Source: Mesonia ostreae
GTDB taxonomy: Bacteria; Bacteroidota; Bacteroidia; Flavobacteriales; Flavobacteriaceae
NCBI RefSeq assembly: GCF_031845265.1
Contig: NZ_JAVRBG010000004.1
Span: 62,001 to 126,000, forward strand
Reading direction: 5' to 3'
DNA: 64,000 nt
A model generated the notes under the pieces. It had not been told where the DNA came from. It was given only the letters and a program-made list of their open reading frames with translations, and searched no databases. This document shows, one piece after another, positions 35,017 to 43,164 of the stretch. Each line of letters begins with the position of its first letter. The stretch's first letter is position 1. The position numbers and the translations under genes are program-made.

Positions 35017-36132
35017 TTACTTTTCTTCTTTTGCTAAATCTTGCAGATTGATAAACTCCACCTCTGGCCATTTTTTCAGAATTTGAGTTAATAAAGTATC
35101 TAAGGCTTTTAATCCTTTAATTCTATTTTGTTCCTCTATACCACCAACAAAAGACACGCGATGATTAGATATTATTGCTGGTTGTTTACAATCAAAAGCA
35201 TCTTGAATATTTTTTAAACAAGAGTCAACTCCATCGCTATCGTTTGAAAGATTACTCTCAAAAACTGCATTCCGCACCAAATACCTAAACCCATAAGATG
35301 ATTTCTGCCCTAAAATACGGAAGGATTGTTTTGGCTTTTTATGTAAACGTGCTACTTTTTGAGTGCGCGCCACATCCAACCATTTTATATCACGACTGGA
35401 TAAGATTGGTAAAATACTTTCTGGGTAAAACTGTGCAGGCGGACAAAAATAATCGGATTTATATCCATAAATTTCTTTAAAAGTCTCTAAGGCCGAATTG
35501 GTTATTTTTGCTGCAGAAGTAAAATCTTCAGAATATTTTGCTTGCAAACTACCTCCCAAACCGCTTAGTTCTTTATTTACCAAATGATTATTCCGCAAAA
35601 AGAAGAATTCTTCCTTAAAAACCTTTCGAGCCATAGAATTCTCTTTTTGTAGTTCTGCCATCCACCAATTTACTTGCAGGTGTTCTCTCGCATGAGACTG
35701 CGGCATAAATATCTTAGCAGCTATTCCATCCTTAACTAAACTAAATACGCGATTTGAATTAGGATATCTTTTATAAGTATTTATATTCTTCTCAAAATGA
35801 TACTGTTTAAAACCGCTATTTTTAATAGCCTCAAAGTTAGGATTCGCTACATTGGTTACTGCCGTAATACAGGGATGATTCCCTAAGTGATCCTTATACT
35901 TAGTCAATACTTCAAATAAGTCTTCTACATCTTTATTAGACTCCAAGCAATCAAATTGATCAAATCGATTTGCATCTACATCAATACCCTTATTTCTTAT
36001 AGCTTGTCTTGCCGCTAAAGATTTTAGTCGCACAGAACCCCAGTCATCAGAAAGGATAAGGATTTGTTTCTTATGGGTTTGATAACCAAACTTGGAAGTT
36101 ATTTTTTTTATTAATTGCTTCATATACCGCAA
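35017..36132 (-). CDS. Polysaccharide deacetylase-like protein, copy 2
   Basis: This protein of 371 residues is a diverged tandem paralogue of the gene at 33891. Shared landmarks occur in the same order: ILSDDWGSVRLKSLAARQA, PNFEAIKNSGFKQYHFEKN, a PQSHAREH block, FCPPAQFYPESILP and IISNHRVSFVGGIEEQNRIKGLK. The first His-containing block is HAREH here and HGREH in copy 1. No signal peptide is seen, so both should act in the cytoplasm, unlike usual secreted NodB enzymes. The frame lies 4 bases from copy 1 and 5 from the polymerase gene. The function is unknown. Confidence 0.6.
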   Translation of the reverse strand: MRYMKQLIKKITSKFGYQTHKKQILILSDDWGSVRLKSLAARQAIRNKGIDVDANRFDQFDCLESNKDVEDLFEVLTKYKDHLGNHPCITAVTNVANPNFEAIKNSGFKQYHFEKNINTYKRYPNSNRVFSLVKDGIAAKIFMPQSHAREHLQVNWWMAELQKENSMARKVFKEEFFFLRNNHLVNKELSGLGGSLQAKYSEDFTSAAKITNSALETFKEIYGYKSDYFCPPAQFYPESILPILSSRDIKWLDVARTQKVARLHKKPKQSFRILGQKSSYGFRYLVRNAVFESNLSNDSDGVDSCLKNIQDAFDCKQPAIISNHRVSFVGGIEEQNRIKGLKALDTLLTQILKKWPEVEFINLQDLAKEEK

Positions 36133-36137
36133 ACAAA

Positions 36138-37367
36138 TTAATTCAATGCGAAGGCCATTTTATAAATTTCTATAAAAAAATTACTCGTAAAAAAAATAAA
36201 AGACACCATGAAGTGCGAAGCTAATAATGTCATAAATCCAGTGAGCAAAACCGTGGGCATCAAGACGTGCAAATATTTATTAAGCCAAGTGTTTGTTATT
36301 TCTCCTCTTGTTTTTACGTAAACATTATAAAACAATCCTATGGCCAAAAAACAGTAGATATTTAAAAACCGTTCCCCTTGAGAAATGTTAAGCATCAAAT
36401 TAGAAATCCCCCAAGTTAATAAAACCAGATTAAAAAGTCTTATAAGATCATATTTGTATAGAATTGTTTTTCGTTTAAAGTATAAAAGAACTAAACCCAG
36501 TGGCACTAAAACATAATGAATGCCATCTTTAAAAAAAAATAACGTCTTTAACTTGATATTGGCATTTTGCTCTCCTAGTTCATAACGCTTTTCCATTCTT
36601 TCTCGTCCTTTTTCAGAAGCGTAGACTTTATACTTAGACTCGATAATGGTTCCTGAATTACTAGAGGCTATGTTTTCTATGACTTCCACAAAATTTGATT
36701 GTCCCAAACCAAACGTAAATAGTAAAAAAATCACGTAGTAGAGAAGTTTATTTTTAAACACAAGCACAAATAAGGGCACCACAACAAAAAGACTCAAGCC
36801 TAAATGAAATAATGGAGCTAAAAAAATGAAATATAAATATTTTTTTTGTTGCGTATTGTAATACTTAATTAAACTGTAAATTACAAAGATTCCTCCTGTA
36901 TAGAAAGCCAAATTAAGAATATTAAAAACGGAGTAATAGAGAGCAAAAGCTATAAACAATAAAAGTCCATATCTGCTATGTTGCTTGATTTTCAGACTTT
37001 TAAAAGAGCTAATACTGCCCACTAAAAAATATCCATATATCAAAAAAAGAAGCATAAAATACACATGATGTGAATTAGAAAAGATCCCAACAACTACAGA
37101 TAAAAAGTCATTATAAAATTTTCCTGTTTGCAAGGAAAAGAGGTCTGCTACAATTAATGAAAAATCTTTACCCGTAAGATCGTAAAATGACGCTTCATAA
37201 CGTTCTAGATCACCATGACTTAAAGCTGTAAAGCCTAAAAACCCAAACAGTGCGATTAGTAAGTTTTTTCCGAATTTAAAATCAAAATATTTTATCCCTA
37301 ACCATAAGGCTGAAAACGGCCAAATGAGGTATAAAATGATCGCATATGCTTTACTTTGATTATTCAT
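36138..37367 (-). CDS. wzy: EpsG-family Wzy-like polymerase
   Basis: This membrane protein of 409 residues has about eleven hydrophobic segments. The pattern IILYLIWPFSALWLGIKYF, a periplasmic loop with DLERYEASFYDLTGKDF, then FYNDFLSVVVGIFSNSHHVYF and a YKVYASEKGRERMEKRYELG loop is typical of EpsG-type polymerases. It would polymerise the cluster B repeat unit in the periplasm. It is unlike the polymerase at 14726, which supports two separate pathways. It overlaps the sialyltransferase-like gene by 8 bases. Confidence 0.8.
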   Translation of the reverse strand: MNNQSKAYAIILYLIWPFSALWLGIKYFDFKFGKNLLIALFGFLGFTALSHGDLERYEASFYDLTGKDFSLIVADLFSLQTGKFYNDFLSVVVGIFSNSHHVYFMLLFLIYGYFLVGSISSFKSLKIKQHSRYGLLLFIAFALYYSVFNILNLAFYTGGIFVIYSLIKYYNTQQKKYLYFIFLAPLFHLGLSLFVVVPLFVLVFKNKLLYYVIFLLFTFGLGQSNFVEVIENIASSNSGTIIESKYKVYASEKGRERMEKRYELGEQNANIKLKTLFFFKDGIHYVLVPLGLVLLYFKRKTILYKYDLIRLFNLVLLTWGISNLMLNISQGERFLNIYCFLAIGLFYNVYVKTRGEITNTWLNKYLHVLMPTVLLTGFMTLLASHFMVSFIFFTSNFFIEIYKMAFALN

Positions 37368-38406
37368 TAGGAAATTGCATTTGTCCAGGCGAGGTAATAA
37401 TATTAATATGATCTAAATCTATAAAATTGGATTGATCTATGGCTTTTGCATCACAGTTTTTATAAATAGGGTAATTAAAATAATAGTTACATTTTTTATT
37501 CTCTGTTAATAAAACGGTAGACCAACCAGAAAAAACAATACAGTTCTTTAATTTAACTAATATAAGTTCTGCTGGCGCTTTTGAAGATATGATACTCACC
37601 CTAGGAAATTCTTTATATAAGTCTATGGTGGTTTGCGGCGTCAAAGGATGCAATTTAATAAACATCATATTGTCTTTAAAAGCCTCTAGAGTATCTTTTA
37701 AAAACCTCATCTCTCTGTCAATTAATTTCTCTGTCCAAAACGGTTGATTAAAGTAATAAATTACATTTTGAGTCTCCATATCAAATTGAAAATGAAAGAT
37801 TTTCTCTAATGTTTTTATGGTTTCCTTCGTAAAAGTTGGCAACTTAAGTAAGTTAACTTTATTAGAAGTAGTGTGTGTGTATTGTTCGGGATGGGAAAGC
37901 CATAGATTATCTATAAAAGAATAACTTCCATACCTATAATAACGTATCTTATAAAACTTTCTTAGAAAAAGACCTTCTCTAAAAAGTTTCTTATAGTTTG
38001 AAAATGAATCTTTTAGCATACTTAAAAACTCATGCTTTTTTTTATAGATCACATACGATACATAGCCATCTGGTCCCAAAGATATTTCAGCGCCTCGTTT
38101 TTTTAATAGATGACAGAGGTAAATATTAAAAATCGAGATGGCTTGGAAAAATATAAACCGGTGTACGTTCAAAGAAAGGATTTTTTCTACATATTCTTTG
38201 GAAGTACTATCTTCTAGAATAATCAAATCTACGTTGCCATAAGTCCTAGTATCATCTACGGAAAAATTTGACAACCGCGTATTATTTTTAACAAAATACA
38301 CTGTATTTTGATTCTCCTGAGAAGAATAATTGTTGAATGCTATATTTAAACTTTGCATTAAATGATATTCTGTGTGAGCGAGAAATACATTTCTACTTAT
38401 TTTCAT
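37360..38406 (-). CDS. Sialyltransferase-like GT-B enzyme with HP and S motifs
   Basis: This protein of 348 residues has the start RNVFLAHTEYHLMQSLNIA, like GT52-type lipo-oligosaccharide sialyltransferases. The C-terminal half carries NMMFIKLHPLTPQTT (HP motif) and NCIVFSGWSTVLLTE (S/T motif), the two hallmarks of bacterial CMP-nonulosonate transferases. The middle holds YYFNQPFW. It lies in the same operon as NeuA, NeuB and NeuC homologues. I infer that it transfers the nonulosonic acid made by this cluster. Donor identity is not proven. It overlaps the flippase gene by 4 bases. Confidence 0.65.
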   Translation of the reverse strand: MKISRNVFLAHTEYHLMQSLNIAFNNYSSQENQNTVYFVKNNTRLSNFSVDDTRTYGNVDLIILEDSTSKEYVEKILSLNVHRFIFFQAISIFNIYLCHLLKKRGAEISLGPDGYVSYVIYKKKHEFLSMLKDSFSNYKKLFREGLFLRKFYKIRYYRYGSYSFIDNLWLSHPEQYTHTTSNKVNLLKLPTFTKETIKTLEKIFHFQFDMETQNVIYYFNQPFWTEKLIDREMRFLKDTLEAFKDNMMFIKLHPLTPQTTIDLYKEFPRVSIISSKAPAELILVKLKNCIVFSGWSTVLLTENKKCNYYFNYPIYKNCDAKAIDQSNFIDLDHINIITSPGQMQFPNE

Positions 38407-39845
38407 CCTCGTTGTTTTATTAACTCAATCATATCACTTAATGTTCTTAACTTTGCAACATAGGAGATAGCACCATATAAGATGAAGGCACTTGCTCCTA
38501 TTATTAGTAAAATAAGCATATCGCTCATATCATACAACACGTTTTTGTAAAATATAAATGTAAAAAACGCCACAATTATATTGACGGCAAAAATAGGAAT
38601 TAAGTCTTTTACTTGCTGACCAATACCATAGTTTATTAAATTACCCGAAATAGAAGCATTCGTGCCCGTTACTATTATGTTTATTACTAGCAAGCTGTAT
38701 AACAATCCATAGATTCCAAACCAGATTGCAGACAAGGCTCCTATAACCAATAATCCATTTTGAAAAATGGATAGTTTTAATACCAAATCACTTCTTCCTT
38801 TTAATTGACAAATATTCAAATTATATTTATAAATAGGGTAAAAAACACCAGACAGAATTAAAATTTGAAAATATGGTACAGCTGGCAGCCACTTTTCAGT
38901 CAAAAGCCATCTAAAAAAAGGTTCTGCCACTACACCTAAATAAACAAGGATGGGTGTCACCAAGAATACCACAAGCCTCATCAATTTGGCATAAGTTTCT
39001 TTTAACTGTTTTTCGTTCTCTATTTTTGCTAATAATGGATAGGCTACTCGATTAAAAGCATTGTAAAAAAAACTAGAAGGTAATTGCTCTAAAGATCTTG
39101 CTCTAGTATAGTAACCAAGCTGTGCTGCGGAAAAGAATTTTCCAATCACTACTTTATACAAATTGTCAAAAGTAGTATTAACAATTTGTGTAAGGGATAA
39201 TTTATAACCGAAATTAAAATGGTACTTAAATTTTTCTTTATCAAAAACCATCGAGGGCGTCCATTTACTGTATAACCACAATTGTAAAGTAGTTAATAGC
39301 GCATAAATTAAATCTTTAGCTACCAAACTCCAAACTCCGTAATTATTGTAGGCCATCCAAATAGATATAACCGCACTTATGATTAAGGAAGGTAGTTGTA
39401 GTTTAAATTGAGTTTTAAATAACAGTGCTTTGTTCAATTTGGTTGATTGCACTAAAGAAAAGGCATTAATAATTAAGATTAGCCCAAGGATTCTAAGAAT
39501 AGAGATTAAAATCTCTTGATTATAAAAATTTGCGATATATGGAGCTGTGAAAAATAAAACTCCGTAAAGTATAATTGCACTCACCATATTGGTGAAAAAT
39601 ACCGTAGAGTAATCTATATTATCTACTTCTTTAGTCCTGATTAAACTGGACACAAATCCTCCATCTACCAATGCTCTAGCAATAGCAATAAAAATGGCAA
39701 TCATTCCTATTAATCCAAACTCTTCAGGCAATAAGAGCCGAGCGAGTAATATAGTTACTATAAAGTTTATTGCCTGAGTACCTCCTTGAATCATAAAAGA
39801 CCAGCCAAAGCTGGAGGCAGAACTAACTCTTGGCTTTTTAGTCAT
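38403..39845 (-). CDS. wzx: Lipopolysaccharide flippase of the MOP superfamily (WzxC-like)
   Basis: This membrane protein of 480 residues has about fourteen segments. The start SSASSFGWSFMIQGGTQAINFIVTILLARLLLPEEFGLIGM is typical of the WzxC/Polysacc_synt_3 group, with QLGYYTRARSLEQLPSSFFYNAFNRVAYPLLAKI in the middle. It should flip the cluster B repeat unit. It is of a different subgroup from the flippase at 16093. It lies 1 base after the NeuA gene. Confidence 0.87.
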   Translation of the reverse strand: MTKKPRVSSASSFGWSFMIQGGTQAINFIVTILLARLLLPEEFGLIGMIAIFIAIARALVDGGFVSSLIRTKEVDNIDYSTVFFTNMVSAIILYGVLFFTAPYIANFYNQEILISILRILGLILIINAFSLVQSTKLNKALLFKTQFKLQLPSLIISAVISIWMAYNNYGVWSLVAKDLIYALLTTLQLWLYSKWTPSMVFDKEKFKYHFNFGYKLSLTQIVNTTFDNLYKVVIGKFFSAAQLGYYTRARSLEQLPSSFFYNAFNRVAYPLLAKIENEKQLKETYAKLMRLVVFLVTPILVYLGVVAEPFFRWLLTEKWLPAVPYFQILILSGVFYPIYKYNLNICQLKGRSDLVLKLSIFQNGLLVIGALSAIWFGIYGLLYSLLVINIIVTGTNASISGNLINYGIGQQVKDLIPIFAVNIIVAFFTFIFYKNVLYDMSDMLILLIIGASAFILYGAISYVAKLRTLSDMIELIKQRG

Positions 39846-39846
39846 C

Positions 39847-40530
39847 TCATTTCAAATTCTTTATTAAAACCTCAGCGATTTGCCAATCTAAAATTGAATC
39901 TATATCATGCGATGATATTTCATCCATCTCATATTTTTTCACGTATTTAAACTGGCTCATTGGCTTAGCTTTAAGAGATTTAGTATTTATAATATAAATA
40001 GCTCCATTCAACTCCCAAACTTTTGGCACATCTTGTCTTCTAGTTACAGAGGATGTTTTGCTAGGAATTAAAAAACCATTTTTATCTTCTTCTCTTAAAA
40101 CATAATAAGGATTTGCCTTTGTCTCTTTTACCGAAACTACCATATCTAACGTATCATTATACTCCTGCAAGGCTTCTTGGATGTGATGTACTTTACGCAA
40201 AGGAGACGTAGGTTGTAATAAAATGAAATATTCAAAAGATCTATTTTGTCTCTCCACTTTTTCAATTTCATACGAAAGCACCTCGTAGGTTCCTGCCGTA
40301 TCAGTAGCCAATTCTGTAGGTCTCAGTTCTGGCACTGATATACCCAAACTTTCTACTACATCTTTTATTTCTTTACTATCTGTACTTACAATAATATTTT
40401 CTTTTTTAGTTATAGCGAGAGCAGCCTCAATGCTATATTGTATAAGAGGCTTACCTCCAAGCAACTTAATATTTTTACCAGGCACCCCTTTAGATCCTCC
40501 TCTTGCAGTTATAATAATTAAGGGCTTCAT
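39847..40530 (-). CDS. neuA: CMP-nonulosonate (acylneuraminate) cytidylyltransferase
   Basis: This enzyme of 227 residues activates a nonulosonic acid with CTP. It has PLIIITARGGSKGVPGKNIKLLGGKPLIQYSIEAAL, IIVSTDSKEI, LQPTSPLRKVHHIQEAL, SVTRRQDVPKVWELNGAIYI and a C-terminal DIDSILDWQIAEVLI. These are the NeuA/LegF/PseF landmarks. It is smaller than two-domain NeuA proteins. Together with NeuB and NeuC it shows the operon makes a CMP-activated nine-carbon sugar, probably legionaminic-like. It ends 1 base before the flippase. Confidence 0.9.
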   Translation of the reverse strand: MKPLIIITARGGSKGVPGKNIKLLGGKPLIQYSIEAALAITKKENIIVSTDSKEIKDVVESLGISVPELRPTELATDTAGTYEVLSYEIEKVERQNRSFEYFILLQPTSPLRKVHHIQEALQEYNDTLDMVVSVKETKANPYYVLREEDKNGFLIPSKTSSVTRRQDVPKVWELNGAIYIINTKSLKAKPMSQFKYVKKYEMDEISSHDIDSILDWQIAEVLIKNLK

Positions 40531-40531
40531 A

Positions 40532-41584
40532 CTAAAGCTTTACGTGTTTAATATCTTCCTGTGCTTTTATAAAATCTTCATGCTTTCCTATGTCTAACCA
40601 ATAGCCGTTAATGGGGTAAGTTATTAACTTTAGCTTCATCGCTAGAACTTTATCCATCAAATCAGTGATATCATAAAATTGGTTCCTAGGGATCATTTTT
40701 AAAAGTCTTCTATTTAAAATATAGATGCCAGCGTTAGAATAATAAGTATATTTTGGTTTTTCCTTTAGAGAGGTAACCTGATAGTCTTGATTGGTTTCTA
40801 AGACTGCATAGGGTATATCTACCTGATAAGAAGTTGCAGCTACAGCCATATCTGCTCCAGATTTTTTGTAAGACTCATAAAAATCCTTAAAATCAATATT
40901 TGTCAATAAATCACTATTCATTACCACAATATCTTCGTGTTCAAACTCTTCACAAAGTAATATCGCTCCAATGGTTCCCAAAGGCTGGTCTTCTTTTATG
41001 TATTTTATATGGAGTTTTTTAGCGCTTCCGTCACCAAAATAATCTTCCAATTGCTCTCCTAAATACCTAATGCTAAGATTAATATTCTTAACACCCACCT
41101 GTTTTAAACGATCAATGTTGTATTCTATAATAGGTTTACCACCCACTTTTAGTAAGGGCTTAGGGGTGTTAGCCGTGAGCGGGCGTAAACGTTTTCCTTC
41201 TCCTCCCGCCATAATTACCGCATCTACCGGAATAATGGTGGTTTGTTCTTTGAAATTTAGAATCTCTACTATGCGATGTTCGTCATCTAAAATGGGAATG
41301 ATTTTAAAATTTTTAGCTTTAAAATCTTCTAGCTTTTCCATCGTAAACTCCTCTCCTCTTCTCACATAAGAGGGATTCTTCTGAATAAAATCTTCTATTT
41401 TATCTTCAAATCCAAGACCTTTAATAAACCCTCTTCGCAGATCACCATCAGTCAAAGACCCTTTCAAGCCATTCTTATGGTCTACCACAAATAAAATAGC
41501 GTCTGCAGCCAAAACATCCAATTTCTTCAAGGCTTCACGAACTCTTACGTCTTTTAAAATGGTATGTTTATCTAATCTGTCCAT
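40532..41584 (-). CDS. CBS-domain nucleotidyltransferase (PtmE-like)
   Basis: This protein of 350 residues has two N-terminal CBS motifs (residues about 1-115: ALKKLDVLAADAILFVVDHKNGLKGSLTDGDLRRGF and FKIIPILDDEHRIVEILNF). A sugar-1-phosphate nucleotidyltransferase domain follows (AVIMAGGEGKRLRPLTANTPKPLLKVGGKPIIEYNI, VVMNSDLLTNIDF). The same fusion is known as PtmE in Campylobacter, where it makes GDP-GlcN for legionaminic acid. No PtmF or PtmA partner is visible, so the donor may differ. It lies 1 base from NeuA. Confidence 0.83.
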   Translation of the reverse strand: MDRLDKHTILKDVRVREALKKLDVLAADAILFVVDHKNGLKGSLTDGDLRRGFIKGLGFEDKIEDFIQKNPSYVRRGEEFTMEKLEDFKAKNFKIIPILDDEHRIVEILNFKEQTTIIPVDAVIMAGGEGKRLRPLTANTPKPLLKVGGKPIIEYNIDRLKQVGVKNINLSIRYLGEQLEDYFGDGSAKKLHIKYIKEDQPLGTIGAILLCEEFEHEDIVVMNSDLLTNIDFKDFYESYKKSGADMAVAATSYQVDIPYAVLETNQDYQVTSLKEKPKYTYYSNAGIYILNRRLLKMIPRNQFYDITDLMDKVLAMKLKLITYPINGYWLDIGKHEDFIKAQEDIKHVKL

Positions 41585-42259
41585 TTATTTATCTATCCAT
41601 TTAATTAGTTGAAATGCTTCTGCATACTCTACACCTACACTTGCGCCACGAAAGGTAGCTAATGCTTCTATATTGCGTTCGGACCTGGGGAAAGGATGTT
41701 CCCCCAATTCCGATTCATAAATTCTCATTATCTCTATTTTTTTATTTAAAAAATTGGAGATATCTACGTAATAATTTGGTAAAAATGCTTTCTCTGCTAA
41801 TACTGGTGCAAATTCTGTTTCTGAGATACATTCATACATTAGTACCTTTTTTATGAAAGGATAACGAAATGACTTAGTACAAGCCATAACGGCATCAAAG
41901 GTAATGCGATGATCTGAGTGGGCATCAGATCTATTTAGACAATATATAATTTCAGGTTTAACTTCATTAAAAATAGAAGATATTTCTGGCACCATAGTTT
42001 GCAAAGAGGAAGTCGATAATACCATTGTAGAATAATTAAGCCTAAATACTTTCTCTATCTCTAATTCTTTTGCCACGTTATTAATTTCTTCTTCTCGTGA
42101 TTCTACACGTTCTTTACTAAAGCCGTCTTTTTCATATATATTTGTTGTGATTAACCAAAAGATGGTATCACCGTTTTTTGCATGCTTTAATAAAGTTCCT
42201 CCAACCCCCAATATTTCATCATCAGGATGAGCAGATATAACTATTACATTTTTACTCAT
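41585..42259 (-). CDS. PIG-L (LmbE) family N-deacetylase
   Basis: This zinc deacetylase of 224 residues has VIVISAHPDDEILGVGGTLLKHA at the N terminus (zinc ligands His-Asp-Asp) and RSDAHSDHRITFDAVMACTKSF with the third ligand. Family members remove N-acetyl groups from GlcNAc-type sugars. Its start overlaps the stop of the formyltransferase-like gene by 4 bases and it lies directly before PtmE. It probably frees an amine on a precursor of the nonulosonic acid or of another donor, which the formyltransferase-like enzyme may then modify. Confidence 0.85.
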   Translation of the reverse strand: MSKNVIVISAHPDDEILGVGGTLLKHAKNGDTIFWLITTNIYEKDGFSKERVESREEEINNVAKELEIEKVFRLNYSTMVLSTSSLQTMVPEISSIFNEVKPEIIYCLNRSDAHSDHRITFDAVMACTKSFRYPFIKKVLMYECISETEFAPVLAEKAFLPNYYVDISNFLNKKIEIMRIYESELGEHPFPRSERNIEALATFRGASVGVEYAEAFQLIKWIDK

Positions 42260-43164
42260 AAGTATGTATTTATCTCAGGGATCTCTAAAAATTCGTGATT
42301 TGTTAAAATTATTGCCCCATCGTAAGTCTTTACAACAATTTTATTTTTATCTAATATATCTAAAACTTTTCCAGGTTCAAAATTTATAGGATATTCCATC
42401 TCTGCAGTAGAGACTTCCCAAACCTTTATATCACCCTGTTCTGTTTCTATATGAGCACCCACATAAGGATGAGTTAAAGCTCTCACCAAATTATAAATTG
42501 CTATTGTGCACATTCTAAAATCTATCCTACCATCAATCAAGCCTCTTTTTCTCCAACTGTTTCCCGTATTCTTATCTTGACTCCTTTTTTGAGCTATCTT
42601 TCCCTCTTTTTCGTAGCGCATAGAAAACTCTATTATTTGCTCTAGAGCTGTAGTTTTTATTTTAGCATATAAACTAGAAGCGTCATCTTGTGTGGTTATT
42701 TTTATCTCTCGTTGAGAGATAATATCACCTGTATCAGCCCCTTCATCCATTTCAAAAAATGTAGAACCCGTATTCTCTAAACCTAGAAATATAGCCCATA
42801 TAATAGGATGTCTGCCTCTATTATTTGGTAAAAGTGCAGGATGAAATCCAATTACGCCGTATTTTGCACCTTTAAGAACACTTTGGGGAAGTAAGTAAGA
42901 CCAACCGAAACAATAAATTATATCTGGACTATTATTGGCAATAAATTCTTCTTTGGTTTGTTTATTCGCCTTTTCGTCAAAAAAATATGGAATGTTGTTT
43001 TTCTCGCAAAGCGGAGTTAAATCTTTAAAATCTGAATTAAACTTTGATTGCTTTTTTGTGATTACTCCACATAATTTAAAGTTATGTTTTATTAAGTGCT
43101 CCAAGCAAGAGTAAGAAAAATCTACCGTACCAATAAATAGGATTTTCATTTTATTTAAGGTCAT
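42256..43164 (-). CDS. Formyltransferase-like protein (Fmt/ArnA-N type)
   Basis: This protein of 302 residues has the Rossmann formyltransferase domain (MKILFIGTVDFSYSCLEHLIK) and the loop IGFHPALLPNNRGRHPIIWAI, then STFFEMDEGADTGDIISQREI with the conserved Asp. A C-terminal domain begins near LVRALTHPYVGAHI. Formyltransferases such as Fmt, ArnA and VioF use an Asn-x-His pair. Here the Asn is Gly (GFH), although the His and Asp remain. N-formylation of the amine released by the adjacent PIG-L protein is my inference. It overlaps NeuC by 14 bases. Confidence 0.75.
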   Translation of the reverse strand: MTLNKMKILFIGTVDFSYSCLEHLIKHNFKLCGVITKKQSKFNSDFKDLTPLCEKNNIPYFFDEKANKQTKEEFIANNSPDIIYCFGWSYLLPQSVLKGAKYGVIGFHPALLPNNRGRHPIIWAIFLGLENTGSTFFEMDEGADTGDIISQREIKITTQDDASSLYAKIKTTALEQIIEFSMRYEKEGKIAQKRSQDKNTGNSWRKRGLIDGRIDFRMCTIAIYNLVRALTHPYVGAHIETEQGDIKVWEVSTAEMEYPINFEPGKVLDILDKNKIVVKTYDGAIILTNHEFLEIPEINTYL

